A DNA stretch of 64,000 bases, from assembly GCA_024434115.1 (NCBI GenBank), contig QMIT01000012.1:1-64000 (forward strand), in the 5' to 3' direction. This document shows, piece by piece, positions 37,147-45,630 of the stretch (its first letter is position 1; each line of letters starts with the position of its first letter). The translations under genes were made by a program, and so were the position numbers. A model generated the notes under the pieces. That model had not been told where the DNA came from, made no database searches, and was given only the letters and a program-made list of their open reading frames with translations. Source of the DNA: Chloroflexota bacterium. GTDB lineage: Bacteria > Chloroflexota > Anaerolineae > Aggregatilineales > J027.

Positions 37147-38220
37147 TTAGGCGTGAGGCCGACCACTCTCCCCTTTTAAGCAGCAGTCAATGGGGCAGAT
37201 GTCATGGCTTGGGCCATGCGCCCCCAAAAAGCGTCGCTCAGGGCGTGCGGTCATGCGTTCCAAAATAAGCTCGCGGATCATTTGAATAAACGCCGGATGT
37301 GTGCCAACCGTTTCCGCGCGAACGAGGTGAATACCCAGTTCAGTAGCCACATGTTTTGCCTCGGTATCTAAATCAAAAAGGACTTCCATATGGTCGGAGA
37401 TGAACCCAATCGGAATAATCAGGACATTGCTAATCCCCTGCCCCTTAAGTTGCTGAAGATAATCACAAATATCCGGCTCTAGCCATGGGATATGCGGCGG
37501 GCCACTTCGACTTTGATATACCAATTGATAGTTGCTCGTGCCGATGCGTTCCGTTATCAGGCGACACGCTTCTTCCAACTGGGCCACATAGGGGCTATTG
37601 CGTGCCATACCCACTGGAATACTGTGGGCCGTAAAAACAAATTGCACATCAGGTCGTATTTCGGGTGGGAATTGAGCAAGGGCCTGCTGTGTTTTTTCCA
37701 CCATTGGCTCAATAAAACCGGGGTGATTATAAAAAACACGCAGTTTATCAAAAGCAGGCACATCCGTCCCCGCCACTTCATAGGCCCGCATTACATCTTC
37801 TCGATATTGACGGCAGCCGGAATAGGAACTAAAGGCTGAGGTAACAAATACGAGCGCCCGCTGCACCCCGTCATCGCGCATCTGACGCAGGGTATCGGCG
37901 AGAAAGGGATGCCAGTTGCGATTGCCAAAGTAGATGGGCAGTTGTGGGCCATGCTGCTTAAGCTCTTTTTCTAAAGCAGCGATCAAGAGGCGGTTCTGTT
38001 GATTAATGGGGCTTACCCCGCCAAAATCATAATAATGGACTGCGACCTCTTCTAAGCGCTGTTGGGGAATCGCCCGCCCTTCTGCAACATTTTGAAGAAA
38101 CGGGATTACATCTTCCATTCCCTCCGGGCCACCAAACGACAAAACCAGAACCGCATCGTAGTTTCGGGCCTCATCGTCATATTTGGATGCCCCGACGGTT
38201 TGTGCGCCATGTATGCTCAT
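37147..38220 (-). CDS. hemH: Ferrochelatase (coproporphyrin-type likely)
   Basis: It has 357 residues from the ATG at 38220, 11 bases after the ChdC-Rieske stop. Family landmarks are AVLVLSFGGPEGMEDVIPFL, YYDFGGVSPINQQN, FVTSAFSSYSGCRQYREDV, FVFTAHSIPVGM (catalytic His) and IPIGFISDHMEVLFDLDTEA (Glu). It inserts iron into coproporphyrin III or protoporphyrin IX. Adjacency to ChdC points to the coproporphyrin substrate (CpfC role). The C-terminal tail has three clustered cysteines (HDICPIDCC), reminiscent of the [2Fe-2S] ligands near the end of some ferrochelatases. Confidence 0.93.
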   Translation of the reverse strand: MSIHGAQTVGASKYDDEARNYDAVLVLSFGGPEGMEDVIPFLQNVAEGRAIPQQRLEEVAVHYYDFGGVSPINQQNRLLIAALEKELKQHGPQLPIYFGNRNWHPFLADTLRQMRDDGVQRALVFVTSAFSSYSGCRQYREDVMRAYEVAGTDVPAFDKLRVFYNHPGFIEPMVEKTQQALAQFPPEIRPDVQFVFTAHSIPVGMARNSPYVAQLEEACRLITERIGTSNYQLVYQSRSGPPHIPWLEPDICDYLQQLKGQGISNVLIIPIGFISDHMEVLFDLDTEAKHVATELGIHLVRAETVGTHPAFIQMIRELILERMTARPERRFLGAHGPSHDICPIDCCLKGESGRPHA

Positions 38221-38231
38221 AATCAGAATCT

Positions 38232-39371
38232 TTATCCTTCTACGATTTCGACAGTCGGTGTACCAACCCAAATCATGCCATCCCGGATTTCAACCTGATA
38301 GGTCTCGACAGGTTTTCTGACCACCCCATCCAGTGCCGCACCCGTCCTAAGGTCAAATTTGCCATAGTGCCAAGGGCACACCACGCTGCATTCGTGAGCA
38401 TTCACCGCACCATCGGTTAATGGCCCGCGTGCATGGGTACAACGATTATTGATGGCGTAAATCGTGCCTTCGACATTGAACAGCCCCACCATTTTGCCCT
38501 CAAGGTAAACAATCTTGGTCTCACCGGGGGCAAATTCATCCAATGGGCAGACTTCTGTCCATGCCTCGTGAATTTCATTCGATGACACGGGTTGGGCAAT
38601 GGGTGGCCCCCCCAGCGCATCTAACGCTTCTTCAAGACGCATATTGATCGAGGTGAATAAGGGGGTATCTTGTAAGGTGTATCGGCTGGACTCAGTTTCG
38701 CGGAGTTCCTGTACCAAATCAAGGAAATCGGAGGGTTCATCGGTTTCAAATGCAACGATAAACTCATAATCGTCCAGTCCAAAGCTATAGGTGGTGTTGA
38801 GCCGAACCGAGGGATATTTGCGTCCCACTTCAATATGTTCATCCATAATCCCTTGTCGGGCATGGAGCGACAACTGATACCAATCGCGTGTCTTGATGAA
38901 GGGATAGACAAAAAGATATCTCGCTTCGGATGGGTCAATAACCAAACGTTCTTCATGAGTGTCATCGCTGCTACTGCGGATTTCATAGATGGAGCGTTTG
39001 GTTTGCGAAAAATAGGAGTAGACCATATTCAAATAGCCCCCCATTCGCGTACTGGCAATCGCCGTAGCGAGTTCTCGAAAGGGCAGTGGATTTTCGGCGA
39101 TTTGCCAAAGCAGCAGTTCGGCGTCAGATCGTGTCCCCATCAGGCTATAGGGCCGGAGCAGCATCCGCCGATTAAAAGCACGGATAACATCGGCTAATTC
39201 TTGCTTTTGGAGTGCTTGTTCACTGGTTTCCAACCTACGCCAAAGAGGATCCACTCTATAAAATGCAAATCGCACATACTGGCGACGTGAAAGTTGTCGG
39301 CCTCGATCTTCAGGTTGACCACTCGACTGATGATTTGGACGATGATTTGGTCTTGATCCGGGGGCACCCAT
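38232..39371 (-). CDS. chdC: Coproheme decarboxylase (ChdC/HemQ) fused to a Rieske [2Fe-2S] domain
   Basis: It has 379 residues. Residues ~25-250 are the chlorite-dismutase-like ChdC domain: YSYFSQTKRSIYEIR, YPFIKTRDWYQLSLHARQGI with the likely catalytic Tyr ~156, and MDEHIEVGRKYP with the proximal heme His ~179. Residues ~265-375 are a complete Rieske domain: CTHARGPLTDG (Cys 311, His 313) and CPWHYGKFDLRTG (Cys 332, His 335). ChdC decarboxylates coproheme with peroxide to give heme b. The Rieske part is an unusual addition that could deliver or accept electrons. It is the first gene of the heme block, followed by hemH after 11 bases. Confidence 0.92.
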   Translation of the reverse strand: MGAPGSRPNHRPNHQSSGQPEDRGRQLSRRQYVRFAFYRVDPLWRRLETSEQALQKQELADVIRAFNRRMLLRPYSLMGTRSDAELLLWQIAENPLPFRELATAIASTRMGGYLNMVYSYFSQTKRSIYEIRSSSDDTHEERLVIDPSEARYLFVYPFIKTRDWYQLSLHARQGIMDEHIEVGRKYPSVRLNTTYSFGLDDYEFIVAFETDEPSDFLDLVQELRETESSRYTLQDTPLFTSINMRLEEALDALGGPPIAQPVSSNEIHEAWTEVCPLDEFAPGETKIVYLEGKMVGLFNVEGTIYAINNRCTHARGPLTDGAVNAHECSVVCPWHYGKFDLRTGAALDGVVRKPVETYQVEIRDGMIWVGTPTVEIVEG

Positions 39372-39413
39372 GTTCCTAAATTCATCCTTGAAAAAGGTGT
39401 ATTAAAATCTATG

Positions 39414-39431
39414 CAAAGTTATATAAATCTA
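39414..39431 (-). promoter_or_regulatory. 18-bp motif shared by the two heme transcription starts (copy at chdC)
   Basis: Plus-strand CAAAGTTATATAAATCTA, a 16/18 match to 37028-37045. It is 42 bases upstream of the chdC ATG. The minus strand contains TATAAC, a possible -10 element. Confidence 0.4.
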
Positions 39432-39734
39432 TCTGAAACTATCTTTTAATGCAAGTTAAAAAATGAGATTGTCAGGGATTTTGGGGAAAACAAGTGAGTG
39501 AAATGTACCCAAAGCAGTATGGCCGATGGCGTGCCAAGCGCATCTTTATGGTTATGGCCTTCGACTGGTGTATGGTTCATCCCCATAATTCAACGACGGG
39601 CAGTGTCACTTGCAAGGGGAGGATTTGATGTGTCTTTAGAGGGGCGACTGTTTGGGTTTTGCAGGTAGGCGCTTCTGCAAATTACCAACTATCGAATATC
39701 CTCAGAATTTATTGAAGGGCTACTTCTCATACCT

Positions 39735-39766
39735 ATCAAAAAACAAAGGGCCACCAATGACCCTTT
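39735..39766 (-). terminator. Rho-independent terminator of the sigma/CHAT/S8 operon
   Basis: AAAGGG (39745-39750) and CCCTTT (39761-39766) form the stem. On the minus strand it is followed by GTTTTTTG. It lies ~35 bases after the S8 stop codon. Confidence 0.65.
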
Positions 39767-39800
39767 TTTGCTCTTGCTGCAAAACTTTGAAAAAATCCCA

Positions 39801-41927
39801 CTACCCCTGCTTTAGTCGTATCACATGCTCGTGTGCATACTGCTCCGGGAAGGCGATACGCAAGATCGTTAGGGCTTCCTCACCAGACCAACCCCGACTC
39901 ATCATCTCGGCAATAAGGCCTGAAATGATTGGGGCAGCAAACGACGTACCCGACCACCGTGCCCACCCAGTTGTGTTAGGTGCAAGCCTCTGCCAATCTT
40001 TTTTGCTTAGGTCGGGTGGGTTCTCGGGATAGGGGCCAGTATAGACACCCAAGATGCCAGTCTTCGCATTGCTAAATTTCGAGTTGGCAGAATCTATATC
40101 CCCACCAAAGACGGCAACACCCGCATGAACGGGATAATCTGCCAGATTACTATAGTCAGTCAGTTGGTTATTGCTGGAATCAAGGGCAGCGACCCCTAAT
40201 ACCGTTGGCATAGACGCAGGCATCCGCGCCGGGGTGCGTGATTTTCGACCATTTAATCCATCGTTTCCCGCTGCGGCCACTACCACCCCACCCGCATTGA
40301 CGACCCGCGCAATACGCTCTTGGATATGATAGAGTTTGAGCAACCCGTCCAAGATATTTTTCTTGGAGGGCGGGATATTGGGATTGGCCTGCGCACGGGC
40401 TACAATCGTCATCGGCAATGTAATGGGCAAAGACAAATACGTGAGAAATTGCTCAACATCAACCAATATACTATCGAGTAACCCTCGTAATTCCTCGTCT
40501 TCCTGATCTAAGGCCAAATAGAGTTCTTTTAGCCATGCGTCCGGGTGGTCAGCATTTGCGGGCACACTGAATGTCAGACTCAAATTGATGACCAACTTCT
40601 CCTTATCAGGGTCAAATCCCTTCAGGGCAGTATCCAACCCCGCGAGGTACGTCATGAGCGTCCCTGACCCAAACGCATTGAGGACTTCGACAAGATGGAG
40701 TTCTGTTCCCGGCGAAATCGAGTGAATAATGCCCGCCGCAAATAGGCCATGATCCATTTTCCACTGCCGGAAATATTGATCTTGGACACAGGCGCGGTGA
40801 AGTTCGTAGCCCGGTAGAATGGTCGGGTTCGCGTCAAATGTCTCACCTGTAATTGGGTCGGTAAAATAGGTGATGCGCAAAATATCGGATTTTGGTTCAT
40901 TCGTTGCAGGATCACGCCGAAGGCCTCCGACAAGTCCTGTTGCTGTATCCGTTGAGCGCAGCAAGGACTCTAGTAGCGGATTGGTAGCGCCAAATTCATC
41001 ATAGGCTTTTGAAAGGCTGATGGGAAGAACATCCCTAGCCAGCCGCTTTTCTCCAATATCTGGAGGGTCGGGGTCTTTCGTTGGCGGAGCCGTGTCCAAA
41101 ATCACAACTCGTACTTTTTGGGGTTTGACCGCATCCTTCGGCAGCGGATGTTCAAGCATCATTTGCAGCATGTGTTGAAATGTTTTGATGACAGTCGCCA
41201 CCGATTTTTTGGCGTTGGCGTTGTTCGATTTGAACCCAAAGGCTTGTTCATAATATTTCATCAAATTGGCGGGTAAACCCGTCACCCCGGTAGGCACAAC
41301 AGAAAACCGATAATCCGATGGGTTGTTGAGGGTCGCTGCAACTGGATTGCCCGCTGGCCCGCCCCCACCTGTACCCGAATCTGGCGGTGCTGGCGGCTCA
41401 TTTGGCGCTCCGTTGCTTAACCAATTGGGTGAGGCCCCCAGTAATTCGAATTCGCGGGGCGTGTAATCTTTACGATTGCCCGTGACACCACGTAGTTTCC
41501 AATAGATTTGGTGGACACCCCGACCAGTCCGTGTCAAAAATGTCTGCAATCCAGACGGCGCACGCTTCTCCCATGTCTTAAGAACAGGCTGAAAAAACCT
41601 TTCGGTAGATGATGGCTCTCTGAACGGAACGAGGATACGATAGATTTTCAGAACCTCTTTGAAAAGATCGACATCAGGCAGTCTGGGGTACGTTGCAGCT
41701 ATATAAGTAACAGGAGGCAGACGGTGGGATAGAGACGCCTCGCTCACAAACCGAAGTGGAGGTTTTTCCGATGAAATATCAATTTCGGGAACAAGGCATT
41801 CGTTTGAAGTCAAAAAGGTCTTTAAAAAATCAACCACTGCACTTGGCGTGGCATCAGGCGGATGCGTAACCAAATACACGATTTGGTGGGATGCAAAAGC
41901 ACGGGTTTCGGTTGTTAAATCTTCCAT
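39801..41927 (-). CDS. Cytoplasmic S8 subtilisin-like protease with a long unknown N-terminal region
   Basis: It has 708 residues with no signal peptide. The first ~270 residues match nothing I recognise and include a Gly/Pro-rich spacer (~175-195). The S8 catalytic triad is complete: Asp ~278 in VRVVILDTA, His ~393 in MDHGLFAAGIIHSI, Ser ~662 in WSGTSFAAPIISG, plus the oxyanion Asn in VVVAAAGNDG. Asp and His are separated by ~115 residues, longer than usual. It starts 21 bases after the TPR-CHAT gene, so both proteases are made together. The N-terminal region could be a prodomain or a domain that binds or is cut by the CHAT protease (inference). Confidence 0.85.
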   Translation of the reverse strand: MEDLTTETRAFASHQIVYLVTHPPDATPSAVVDFLKTFLTSNECLVPEIDISSEKPPLRFVSEASLSHRLPPVTYIAATYPRLPDVDLFKEVLKIYRILVPFREPSSTERFFQPVLKTWEKRAPSGLQTFLTRTGRGVHQIYWKLRGVTGNRKDYTPREFELLGASPNWLSNGAPNEPPAPPDSGTGGGGPAGNPVAATLNNPSDYRFSVVPTGVTGLPANLMKYYEQAFGFKSNNANAKKSVATVIKTFQHMLQMMLEHPLPKDAVKPQKVRVVILDTAPPTKDPDPPDIGEKRLARDVLPISLSKAYDEFGATNPLLESLLRSTDTATGLVGGLRRDPATNEPKSDILRITYFTDPITGETFDANPTILPGYELHRACVQDQYFRQWKMDHGLFAAGIIHSISPGTELHLVEVLNAFGSGTLMTYLAGLDTALKGFDPDKEKLVINLSLTFSVPANADHPDAWLKELYLALDQEDEELRGLLDSILVDVEQFLTYLSLPITLPMTIVARAQANPNIPPSKKNILDGLLKLYHIQERIARVVNAGGVVVAAAGNDGLNGRKSRTPARMPASMPTVLGVAALDSSNNQLTDYSNLADYPVHAGVAVFGGDIDSANSKFSNAKTGILGVYTGPYPENPPDLSKKDWQRLAPNTTGWARWSGTSFAAPIISGLIAEMMSRGWSGEEALTILRIAFPEQYAHEHVIRLKQG

Positions 41928-41948
41928 AGGGCTTGCCTCACTTAAAAA

Positions 41949-44801
41949 CTATTCGGATAAACGAGTCGGACTGCTAAAAGGATCAGGATTGCCGATTAGT
42001 TGAAAAGCTCCCCAATACGCAGGGTGCGAATCGGGGTCATAGGATAACTGGGTACATTGCGCTTGGCGTATCGCTGATGCCTTAGACTCACCGGTTTTTA
42101 GCAACTGATAAACGGTTTCCATTTGACCATACGCGCTGTTATCTTCTACGCGCCACAGGCTCACCATTAAAGCGCCAGCCCCTGCATATAAACACCCCCG
42201 CCCCAACCCGATAGGTTCATCACTACTGGTAATTGACGCTCGTCCCGTTTCACACGCGCTTAACGTCACCAATTCATAACTTAAATCATGCTGTAATAGA
42301 TCATCCGTAAAAAGCTGCCCATCCGCCAATTCAATATAGGCAAGGTCTGGATAGTCCATCCGAAATTCACCATGAGCCGCGATATGCAAGACTTGGCAAG
42401 GCATCTGTTGTAGCATACTCCTAGTCGCTTGATCCTCCACATAAATTTGACCGCCGAGGAGATGATGTACCATTTGCGCCTCACATACCGTCTGGGGTAA
42501 GCGGCCATTTTGGGCATGGGCCACCACCACTGCACCCGGCTGACGGACTGGGCTGGGCTGCGTAATAAGTCCACCTGCTGGGAGGACGACAATCTCATGT
42601 TGTTCGATGAGATACCCCTCATCCGAGGTCAGCAGATGAAATGGGAGGTAATGTAAAATGCCATAGGGCACGATGGTCAGGCGTTTTTTACCGACGATTT
42701 GCGCAGCGAGTGGCTCCAATAATGCCGAATAGAGTTGGCAACTGATGTCACGGAATTGGTGGGTCAAAAATTTGACCACCGAACCATGACGACCTGCTTG
42801 AAGGACACAGTTGATATTAAATTGCAGTTGTTGAATCCAATGATTGACTTCACGGAGCGCAACAGGCAGCTTAAACACTTCAAGATGGGCCGAATCCAAC
42901 ACAAATGCCCACAGATGTTGTCCGTCATTGTAGTATTCGATCAGCAGGGAGGTTTGGGAAAGCTGGTGTTGAATAGTAGCTACATCCGGCAGGACTAAAC
43001 CAAAGGAATGTGGATTATTTGGATTTTGGAGATACAACCGCTCTCGAATAGCAAGTAGTTGTTTTTCACATTCGGCTAATCTACGCCGGGCTTGTTCGGG
43101 GGTAAGGCTGTCGTTTGAGGGGATTTCTTCTCTTACAACCCGATACAACCACTGATATTCTTCTCGAAGCTGCTCAAATTGGCTTTGGAACTGGCGAGAA
43201 TCTGGATCAATATCGCCCCAATGTAAGCTATCCCGACTACCCAAATAGGTGAAAAATGCCTGTGATTTGGCCCGTTCTAGGGTTTCGTAGGCACAGGCAT
43301 TTTGACCATCCTGCAAATATAAACGGATCAATGATCGAAGGGCATCCGCCTTATCATCCAAAAAACTTGTCCGCAGTGTCAGCGACAACCCTTTTTGAAC
43401 GCGCTCCACGCTTGTCGAGGCGGCCCAATAGTGGCGATAGGCCCGACGGTATTGGGCCTTTGCTTCCGCGAGTTGACCAAGCAACAAATGGGCACTGTAG
43501 CGACTCAATGCCAAGCGACTGTGTAGCGCTCGTCGAAGTGCTTCCTGTGCCACTTTAGCGGCCCCGGCAAGATCATGCAGAGCGTGGAGAGCCTGCCCTT
43601 GGCGCAAGAGCGCATTGACATAACTTACTTGGAAATGATCGGAAAATTGATTGAGTGCATTCGAGGCCTCAGAATAAGCAAGGGTTGGATTATTTTGTTT
43701 TAGGGCGATGGTGGCACGCCAAACACCAATGCTGGGCAACCAGTCCTGCATTTGCATCTCGATAAAAACCTGTTCGGCTGCTTCCAGTGCCGATTGTGCG
43801 GCCTCCAATCGCCCCAGTTCGGCCTCGGCAGTTGCTAGATTAAAAAGACAGACGGCTTTTGAAAAAGGCGCTTTTAAGGCTTCATATTCTTCAATGACCT
43901 TCAGAGCTAGTTCGCGTGCTTCTGGAAAGCGGTTCAATGCCAAATAACATTCTACAATCCGATGACTGGCATAAGCCTCAATTTTACGTGGCGAGGCATC
44001 CGTCTGGGCCTGCTGTTGGGCTTGATGGAGGAGTTGTAGAGCGCGGCGATAGTGCCCTTGTTTCAAAAGTACGCTGGCGATATTCAATTCAATCTGGCTT
44101 AACCATTGGACTTCTTGGCGGCGTGTACAAATCGTTTTGGCTTGTTCTAAATATTCAAGGGCAAGCTGTAAATTCCCCATAATAAAATGGGTGTAGCCGA
44201 GATTATTGTTCATCCGACCCAGATATTGTTCGCCATTCTCGCCCAGTGATTCGGCTAACCGAAGGGCAGAATCGAAGCAGTCGAGTGCGGCTTGGCAATT
44301 TCGCAAATCCTGATACACCATGCCACGATTCATTTCTAGATTGAGCAATAATTCCCATTGTTGGTGTTGCTTCAAAATCTCAGCGGCTTCGACTGCTTCA
44401 GTCAAAATTTCGTCTGCGATATTGAGTTCGATGCAAATAAACAGCGGGCCAATCCGTGTTCTCGCCCAACCCACCTTATCGTCAATGCTCAAAAATAAGC
44501 GGGCCGCTTCCTGAAAATATTCCCATGCCTTTTCGTTGTCACCGAGGAACTTTAGCGCATCGCCAAGTGCCATCTTCCCTAACGCAGTTTGCCAAACATT
44601 GTCATGCAATGTTCCAATGTCAATAATAAGTTCCGCGCGACGCACCGACTCCCGAGGATCAATAGACCAATAATGATTCGCTTGGGATTTGATGTTAAGG
44701 ACTAAGCGGTGGCATTCATCAGGAGACAACGTGAGATCAGCAAGTATTAACTTCCCCTCTAGTAATAAGTAAATTAGTTCTTCCAAATTGGCTTGCTGCA
44801 T
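41949..44801 (-). CDS. TPR-CHAT caspase-like protease
   Basis: It has 950 residues. Residues ~80-500 form an array of about ten TPR repeats (AWEYFQEAARLFLSIDDK, ALEYLEQAKTICTRRQEVQW, ALQLLHQAQQQAQ and similar). A helical linker leads to a C-terminal CHAT domain (~600-940) with the caspase-like dyad intact: His ~810 in LHIAAHGEFR and Cys ~850 in LVTLSACETGR. The ends GAGALMVSLWRVED and HPAYWGAFQLIG are typical of CHAT. It should be a cysteine protease controlled by ligand or protein binding to the TPRs. It follows the zinc-finger gene by 6 bases. Confidence 0.92.
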   Translation of the reverse strand: MQQANLEELIYLLLEGKLILADLTLSPDECHRLVLNIKSQANHYWSIDPRESVRRAELIIDIGTLHDNVWQTALGKMALGDALKFLGDNEKAWEYFQEAARLFLSIDDKVGWARTRIGPLFICIELNIADEILTEAVEAAEILKQHQQWELLLNLEMNRGMVYQDLRNCQAALDCFDSALRLAESLGENGEQYLGRMNNNLGYTHFIMGNLQLALEYLEQAKTICTRRQEVQWLSQIELNIASVLLKQGHYRRALQLLHQAQQQAQTDASPRKIEAYASHRIVECYLALNRFPEARELALKVIEEYEALKAPFSKAVCLFNLATAEAELGRLEAAQSALEAAEQVFIEMQMQDWLPSIGVWRATIALKQNNPTLAYSEASNALNQFSDHFQVSYVNALLRQGQALHALHDLAGAAKVAQEALRRALHSRLALSRYSAHLLLGQLAEAKAQYRRAYRHYWAASTSVERVQKGLSLTLRTSFLDDKADALRSLIRLYLQDGQNACAYETLERAKSQAFFTYLGSRDSLHWGDIDPDSRQFQSQFEQLREEYQWLYRVVREEIPSNDSLTPEQARRRLAECEKQLLAIRERLYLQNPNNPHSFGLVLPDVATIQHQLSQTSLLIEYYNDGQHLWAFVLDSAHLEVFKLPVALREVNHWIQQLQFNINCVLQAGRHGSVVKFLTHQFRDISCQLYSALLEPLAAQIVGKKRLTIVPYGILHYLPFHLLTSDEGYLIEQHEIVVLPAGGLITQPSPVRQPGAVVVAHAQNGRLPQTVCEAQMVHHLLGGQIYVEDQATRSMLQQMPCQVLHIAAHGEFRMDYPDLAYIELADGQLFTDDLLQHDLSYELVTLSACETGRASITSSDEPIGLGRGCLYAGAGALMVSLWRVEDNSAYGQMETVYQLLKTGESKASAIRQAQCTQLSYDPDSHPAYWGAFQLIGNPDPFSSPTRLSE

Positions 44802-44807
44802 AGTGGG

Positions 44808-45533
44808 TTACTCCGAAAGAACGACCCCCTTTACGACAATACTGTTCCCGCCACCTGTCGTAACACGCAAATCAATAGCAGTCGTCTGGGGCATTGGACA
44901 CTCAAAAGTCCCCATGTCGCTGACTGTCGTGGTGCCTTGTAATTCCCCTGCCTGTCGTAACTCCACTAATCCGCCAATCCATACCTTTGGAAGTTCGGCA
45001 ACAATCTGACCTACTAAAATTGGAGGCACACCGGGTTGGACATCCAAAAAGACATAAACGCCGTCCGCCTCAAACATAAGAGGCCCGCGAGACCCGCGAT
45101 AGGATAACTGAGCGCCTTGTCCCGGCGAGGCCAATTGAGCGATCAATTCTTTTAGTGGCTTGCGTGGCATATCTTGTCGTATTTCGGGCTTTGTCGTGAT
45201 AGCGGAGGATGATTCCAAATAAGTTCGCAACTCTGCTAAATAGTGCTGACAATCGGAGCATAGTTGCACATGTTGAAAAACCGTATCCCGCTCTGATTTT
45301 TTGAGTAAGTTGAAATGATAATCTTGTAAAATCTGGGCCGAGGGATGAGTTTGCTGCAAAAACATAGGGATTAACACAGATTCCAGTTTCACATCCAAAT
45401 GACGTTCATGTTCAAGCCGCTGACGACAAAATGGACACTGTTCCAAATGTGCATATACCGACGAGTCGGCTATCCCGTCTAGGACATCATCAATTTCGTT
45501 ATTCGTTAGTTGGGGTGGGAGACTGCACTCCAT
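44808..45533 (-). CDS. Soluble zinc-finger protein with two zf-HC2-like motifs (candidate anti-sigma factor)
   Basis: It has 241 residues from the ATG at 45533 (AAGGTG upstream; a GTG at 45554 is less likely). Two H-x3-C-x2-C units appear, HLEQCPFCRQRLEHE (~35) and HVQLCSDCQHYLAEL (~90), the zinc-binding pattern of ZAS-type anti-sigma factors. There is no transmembrane helix, unlike most such proteins. The C-terminal ~110 residues are a beta-rich domain (GPLMFEADGVYVFLDVQPGV...LRVTTGGGNSIVVKG) ending without recognised function. Lying directly between a sigma factor and a CHAT protease, it is a likely regulatory target of the protease. Confidence 0.8.
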   Translation of the reverse strand: MECSLPPQLTNNEIDDVLDGIADSSVYAHLEQCPFCRQRLEHERHLDVKLESVLIPMFLQQTHPSAQILQDYHFNLLKKSERDTVFQHVQLCSDCQHYLAELRTYLESSSAITTKPEIRQDMPRKPLKELIAQLASPGQGAQLSYRGSRGPLMFEADGVYVFLDVQPGVPPILVGQIVAELPKVWIGGLVELRQAGELQGTTTVSDMGTFECPMPQTTAIDLRVTTGGGNSIVVKGVVLSE

Positions 45534-45630
45534 ACTACACCTTATCCTCTTCACACACCTGTATATAAAGATTAAATTGCATAGGCGTCCGTTTTATCAC
45601 ACGATCATTTTAGATAAGCGAACTTTCACG

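Larger units (their letters stand above)
39372..39800. other. Intergenic region between the heme and protease operons
   Basis: It holds the shared 18-bp heme motif (39414-39431), an AT-rich stretch upstream of it on the minus strand (~39430-39475) that probably contains the chdC promoter, and the terminator of the S8 gene (39735-39766). No protein-coding region or RNA gene was seen in between. Confidence 0.6.

Noticed and set aside
39600..39640. Plus-strand GGGGAGGATTTGATG that looks like a ribosome site plus start
   Set aside because: The frame stops after two codons following ATG (TGT CTT TAG).
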